Origin: Acidobacteriota bacterium
Lineage (GTDB): Bacteria > Acidobacteriota > Blastocatellia > RBC074
Direction of reading: 5' to 3'
NCBI GenBank assembly: GCA_013140935.1
Contig: JABFSD010000495.1
Location: 1 to 10,882, forward strand
Length of the DNA: 10,882 nt
Part shown: one piece after another, positions 7,949 to 10,882 of the stretch
How the letters are laid out: each line of letters begins with the position of its first letter
Numbering within the stretch: the stretch's first letter is position 1
The notes under the pieces: generated by a model
Seen by the model: only the letters and a program-made list of their open reading frames with translations
Database searches by the model: none
Told to the model about the DNA's origin: nothing
Program-made: the position numbers and the translations under genes

Positions 7949-9163
7949 CTAAAAAATGCGGCGCACGATGTTGAAGCCAATCGTTACGCCTTGAATGCGG
8001 TCATCAGCAAACAGCAAGCCGCGCGTTTGCGAACGCTGCGACATAGTGGTGCCCGGACTGTTGCTAAACACGAGCGAGAAGCCATGCCGCCGCGAGGCAC
8101 TGGCTTTCTGAATCGCAAAACTAAAGACCGGATGGTTGATGCCGATGGGGCCGTCCTGATAGCGCGCTTCTTTATTCAGCCGATGATTGATCTCGGTCAT
8201 GATCGAAACCGAAGGCAGAATCTGAACCGCCAGACCGCCGCCCAACGCATAAGCCGTCGTGCCTTTCGCGTTGTTTCTCGAATTGACGGTGAAAGGTCGG
8301 TCGCCGACGGTGATGGTCGGCGTGACGTAAACTTGTGCGTATTTGGTGATGCTGCGCGCAAAGGTGAAATCAAAACTCGTAGCGAAGTTACGCTGAAAGT
8401 TATCGCGACCTTCCAACCCGATGCGCGCCTGAAACGACAGCGGATCGCCTTTGGTTTCCTGTAAGAGCTGCGCTCCGGCCTGAAGCTGAATGGCGCGTCC
8501 CAGTCCGCCGGGCGAACGATAAGCGCCGACGTGAATGCGATCCGTCACGCCGTAAACTACGCCAAACGACGGATAGGCGAGTGCGTCGAGTCCGAACAAG
8601 CCCGCTTTATCGGTGGGATCGCCGAAGGGAAAACGATGGGTGAAATCCGTCCACAGCGAACCTTTGGGAAGCGCCATCGCCGACGGCAACGAAATGACAC
8701 GCACGTCAATCGGTCTGTATACGTCGGGTTTCTTCTCGTCGTCGGGCGTAGGGCTGGGTTTCGGTTCGACTTTGGCGACCATTGCGCCTTCCGCCGCTTT
8801 CACCGTTTTGCTTTGCGTATTGATGACGTAACGCTTGCCGTTGATTTCAACCGTCGCTTCGTGATCGCCGGTGAAGGCTACGCTGGGCGCGTCCTGTCCT
8901 GAAGCGAAATAGTCAGGGAACTGTTTGCGCAAGCCCTCGGTGATTTTGTGATCGGCGGCGGCAAAGGCTTTGCCGAAATCATTGCGCGGCCCGCCGCCAG
9001 CGGGGTTGACGTGACAGACGGCGCATTTGCCTTTCATCTCGGCTTTAGCCAAGGGGTCGGCGTTATAAACTTTCAGATAATCGGGAAAAGCTTTGGTTCC
9101 GCGAGAGACGAGCAGACAGGCACAGCACAGCAAGACCAATTTGAAAAAACGATTTTTCGTCAT
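7949..9163 (-). CDS. c-type cytochrome / outer-membrane beta-barrel fusion (DUF5777-like)
   Basis: This is a 404-residue protein. The ATG at 9163 is chosen because GGAG lies 6 nt upstream; a GTG four codons earlier overlaps that site. The layout is a signal peptide (1-25, cleavage after TKA), then a small haem c domain (26-90) with one CAVCH site (Cys47, Cys50, His51) followed by PRNDFGKAF, a pattern I know from small cytochromes of the CALCHxxxxxxNPYG kind. Next comes a short strand-rich segment (95-122), a Pro/Asp/Lys linker (133-148), and a region (about 150-404) of alternating aromatic and small residues resembling DUF5777 beta barrels (ALPKGSLWTDFTHRF at 164-178). The sequence ends in VRRIF, the terminal Phe being the outer-membrane assembly signature. 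Only one haem site is visible. A role in moving electrons at the outer membrane is an inference; the DUF5777 assignment is from memory of the pattern. Confidence 0.82.
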   Translation of the reverse strand: MTKNRFFKLVLLCCACLLVSRGTKAFPDYLKVYNADPLAKAEMKGKCAVCHVNPAGGGPRNDFGKAFAAADHKITEGLRKQFPDYFASGQDAPSVAFTGDHEATVEINGKRYVINTQSKTVKAAEGAMVAKVEPKPSPTPDDEKKPDVYRPIDVRVISLPSAMALPKGSLWTDFTHRFPFGDPTDKAGLFGLDALAYPSFGVVYGVTDRIHVGAYRSPGGLGRAIQLQAGAQLLQETKGDPLSFQARIGLEGRDNFQRNFATSFDFTFARSITKYAQVYVTPTITVGDRPFTVNSRNNAKGTTAYALGGGLAVQILPSVSIMTEINHRLNKEARYQDGPIGINHPVFSFAIQKASASRRHGFSLVFSNSPGTTMSQRSQTRGLLFADDRIQGVTIGFNIVRRIF

Positions 9164-9325
9164 ACATAACTCCACTTAAAAATTGTTTTGGTAATTCAGC
9201 CGCGCAAAGCTAGTCAGTGTCAGCAACAGAATCCATCGCTGAAGTAGGTATCGTAAATGCGAGCCGTAAGGGGGTAACTTGTTGGGTGGCTTGCAACAAC
9301 GCGGGCATTATCAAGAGAGCCTTGC

Positions 9326-9380
9326 GCGAAAGCAAGCACCTCGTTGAACGTGCGCGGCCTAACGTGCTTGCGCGTTTCGC
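9326..9380. repeat. Imperfect inverted repeat upstream of the SDR gene
   Basis: GCGAAAGCAAGCAC (9326-9339) pairs with 9364-9380 (GTGCTTGC, then a GCG bulge, then TTTCGC). CTTGCGCG also occurs as a direct repeat (9321-9328 and 9367-9374), and AACGTGC twice (9347-9353 and 9361-9367). The right arm overlaps the candidate -35 box, as expected of an operator. Confidence 0.4.
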
Positions 9381-9397
9381 CGCAGGCTGGCTATAGT
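9368..9397 (+). promoter_or_regulatory. Candidate sigma-70-type promoter for the SDR gene
   Basis: TTGCGC (9368-9373) and TATAGT (9392-9397) are separated by 18 nt. A start near 9404 would give a leader of about 23 nt to the ATG at 9427, which lacks a Shine-Dalgarno. The gap 9164-9426 otherwise holds only the repeat described here and weak, unsupported frames. Confidence 0.42.
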
Positions 9398-9426
9398 TTC
9401 GCCGCTTTTCCCGCACTGTCTTTAAT

Positions 9427-10176
9427 ATGTTGCAACATCAGGTGGTCGTCATTACCGGAGCCTCATCGGGCATCGGCGCGGCGGCGGCGTTGGCATTGGC
9501 GCAACGCGGCGCGCGCTTGTGCCTGTTGGCGCGTTCGGCTGACAGGCTCGCTGAGGTAGCCGAAGCCGCCCGCAAGCAAGGCGCGGTGGACGTATTCTGG
9601 CAAAGTTGTGATGTGCGCGATGAAGCCGCCGTTAACGACGCGATTACTGCCGCGCACGAACGCTTCGGACGCATTGACGCGCTCATCAACAGCGCGGGCT
9701 TGAGTTTGAACGGCGCGGTGAATGGTTATGCGCTCGACGATTGGCGGACGGTCATCGAAACAAATTTGACGGGTACGTTTTTATGCTGTCGCGCGGTGTT
9801 GCCGTTGATGATGGAACAGGCGGCGCATCCATTGCGCGGACAGATCGTCAATCTTTCATCCGGCGCGGGTCGCAACGGCATCAAGCACATGGCGGCCTAT
9901 TGCGCGGCGAAATTCGGCGTTATCGGTTTTACGGAATCATTGGCGCACGAAGTACGCAACGACGACATTCGCGTGTCGGTGTTGCTACCCGCTTCGACGG
10001 CGACGAATTTTTCCCGGGTGGCGCGACGCGCGGAGCAAGCCGAAAGCAGCGACATTGGTTACGCGCTGACCGCCGAAGAAGTCGCCGAAGTCATCGTGGC
10101 GATGCTCGCGCAACCGCCGCAAGCGTGGATGAGCGAAGTGGTGTTGCGTCCGCTGAATCTGGAACGTAAACGCTGA
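9427..10176 (+). CDS. Short-chain dehydrogenase/reductase (SDR)
   Basis: This is a 249-residue classical SDR, an NAD(P)-dependent oxidoreductase of normal length for the family. The Rossmann glycine motif TGASSGIG is at 10-17, CDVRD at 61-65 (adenine contact), and NSAG at 88-91 (usually NNAG). Asn113 (ETNLTG), Ser145 (VNLSSGAG), Tyr158 and Lys162 (YCAAK) complete the catalytic tetrad. Arg36 after the second strand (LLARS) suggests NADP(H) preference. The PAS-T pattern (PASTATNF, 188-195) is the usual loop after the sixth strand. The C-terminal EVVLRPLNLERKR resembles YdfG-like 3-hydroxy-acid or general reductases, but substrate cannot be assigned. The ATG at 9427 has no ribosome site and the leader is short. 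It is probably its own transcription unit; a palindrome follows 5 bp after the stop. Confidence 0.93.
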   Translation: MLQHQVVVITGASSGIGAAAALALAQRGARLCLLARSADRLAEVAEAARKQGAVDVFWQSCDVRDEAAVNDAITAAHERFGRIDALINSAGLSLNGAVNGYALDDWRTVIETNLTGTFLCCRAVLPLMMEQAAHPLRGQIVNLSSGAGRNGIKHMAAYCAAKFGVIGFTESLAHEVRNDDIRVSVLLPASTATNFSRVARRAEQAESSDIGYALTAEEVAEVIVAMLAQPPQAWMSEVVLRPLNLERKR

Positions 10177-10181
10177 CGACT

Positions 10182-10210
10182 GGTAGGGCAGGTTACCAAC
10201 CTGCCCTACC
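10182..10210 (+). terminator. 29-bp palindrome after the SDR gene, possible terminator
   Basis: GGTAGGGCAGGTT (10182-10194) and AACCTGCCCTACC (10198-10210) pair perfectly around a 3-nt loop. It begins 5 bp after the SDR stop and is followed by TTAATTCTGTT, a moderately T-rich stretch that would allow termination. Like the other two intergenic palindromes it carries GTAG...CTAC, so it may be a REP-type repeat used as a terminator. Confidence 0.55.
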
Positions 10211-10243
10211 TTAATTCTGTTAAGGAGCAAGCTGAAACAGCCA

Positions 10244-10882
10244 ATGGCGAACGATACGGTATTTTGTCAGGGATGCGGCATTACGCTCAGACCGTTTATG
10301 AGTCGTTGTCCGCGCTGCGGCATAGAACGCCCTGAAGCGACGCCGCCGCGTGTGCCGATGTCGGCGGTCGAGCCTGAAGCCGCGCCTGCCGCACCGAACG
10401 CGAATGCGCCTGTGGTAACCATACCATTGTTGACGAGCAGCGTGTCGTCGCCCGCCACTGCTCCGGCGGGCACTTTTCCATTTCGTGCCGGTGCGTTGAA
10501 AGCCGAGCCGGAAAGCCTCGCGCCGCCGCGCACTATCGTCGCGCCGATGGAAGGCCAACGTCGCCGCGCTTTGATGAGCGATGAAGCCGCCGTCGCACCG
10601 CCGCCCGATACGATTTATATGTCGCCGCCCGATGCGGTCAGGCGCTTCCCGCTCTTTACGCCTTCGCAATGGACGCTCCTGATTGCGGGGCTGGCCTTGC
10701 TCGTAATCGGCTTGCTGATTGGTTATCTGGTGTGGTCGCGCGAGCAACGCGATGCGGGTGGTGTGACGATTACGCCGAATGCGACAACGCAGACGAATCC
10801 CTCTGATCAAACTTTATTGCCGCCAGCCTCGCCGACCATTGATCTAGCCAGCCCTACGCCGGAACTCGCCCCTATGCTCGAA
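10244..10882 (+). CDS. Partial zinc-ribbon, single-TM membrane protein
   Basis: An open frame of 213 codons runs off the right edge. The N-terminus has a four-Cys zinc ribbon: Cys8, Cys11, Cys22 and Cys25 (FCQGCG and RCPRCG). Residues 30-135 are a low-complexity Pro/Ala/Val linker with no fold visible. One TM helix follows (about 143-164, WTLLIAGLALLVIGLLIGYLVW), then a Ser/Thr/Pro/Asn-rich segment that is probably outside the membrane. The zinc ribbon would be cytoplasmic and the missing C-terminal domain extracytoplasmic. AAGGAG (10222-10227) lies 16 nt before the ATG at 10244, which is longer than usual; a CTG in frame at 10232 is 4 nt from it. The ATG is kept because it sits immediately before the zinc ribbon. 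The function depends on the absent domain and is not assigned. Confidence 0.8.
   Translation, partial: MANDTVFCQGCGITLRPFMSRCPRCGIERPEATPPRVPMSAVEPEAAPAAPNANAPVVTIPLLTSSVSSPATAPAGTFPFRAGALKAEPESLAPPRTIVAPMEGQRRRALMSDEAAVAPPPDTIYMSPPDAVRRFPLFTPSQWTLLIAGLALLVIGLLIGYLVWSREQRDAGGVTITPNATTQTNPSDQTLLPPASPTIDLASPTPELAPMLE

Noticed and set aside
7937..8464. 175-codon plus-strand open frame
   Set aside because: It is antisense to the barrel region of the cytochrome fusion; its composition is Arg-rich and it has no signal or motif.
9210..9416. 68-codon minus-strand open frame in the gap before the SDR
   Set aside because: It has no ribosome site, signal peptide or familiar motif, and it overlaps the inverted repeat and candidate promoter.
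10220..10810. 196-codon minus-strand open frame at the right end
   Set aside because: It is antisense to the zinc-ribbon/TM protein, and its translation is dominated by Arg, as a shadow frame would be.

Overview
The window looks like chromosomal DNA of a Gram-negative bacterium. The best guess is Acidobacteriota (Blastocatellia-like), resting on three things: a Ser/Thr kinase with the N-terminus and PD40/TolB sensor layout common in that phylum, a haem c/outer-membrane beta-barrel fusion, and several exported proteins of unfamiliar families. GC content is moderately high throughout. This assignment is an inference; there is no rRNA or marker gene to settle it. I see no tRNA, rRNA, CRISPR array, transposase or phage gene.

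Left part (1-4146, minus strand). Reading in the direction of transcription: a 1067-residue membrane Ser/Thr kinase with a beta-propeller sensor (4089 to 886), an AT-rich 23-bp inverted repeat at its stop codon that resembles a terminator, a BON-domain lipoprotein with a Cys-rich tail (684 to 208), a 12-bp GC hairpin, and the first 45 codons of a membrane or exported protein cut off by the window edge (135 to 1).

Middle part (4260-9163). recQ lies divergent to the kinase and encodes a 747-residue helicase whose C-terminal domain resembles HTH_40 rather than HRDC. It is followed by a 30-bp perfect inverted repeat and then an exported coiled-coil protein (6637-7254). That gene converges, with only 6 bp between stop codons, on a minus-strand pair: a c-type cytochrome/beta-barrel fusion (9163 to 7949) and an exported all-helical protein starting at a TTG codon (7812 to 7261). 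A 43-bp near-perfect palindrome lies between the two genes of the pair.

Right part (9164-10882, plus strand). A regulatory gap of about 260 bp holds an imperfect inverted repeat and a reasonable promoter. It is followed by a short-chain dehydrogenase (9427-10176), a 29-bp palindrome, and the start of a zinc-ribbon, single-TM protein that runs off the window.

Most of the window is envelope biology (sensor kinase, lipoprotein, exported helical proteins, outer-membrane cytochrome barrel) with two housekeeping-type enzymes, RecQ and the SDR. The most interesting points are the cytochrome-barrel fusion, a possible one-polypeptide element of outer-membrane electron transfer, and three different intergenic palindromes that all begin with GTAG, the head tetranucleotide known from REP elements mobilised by RAYT (TnpA-REP) transposases.
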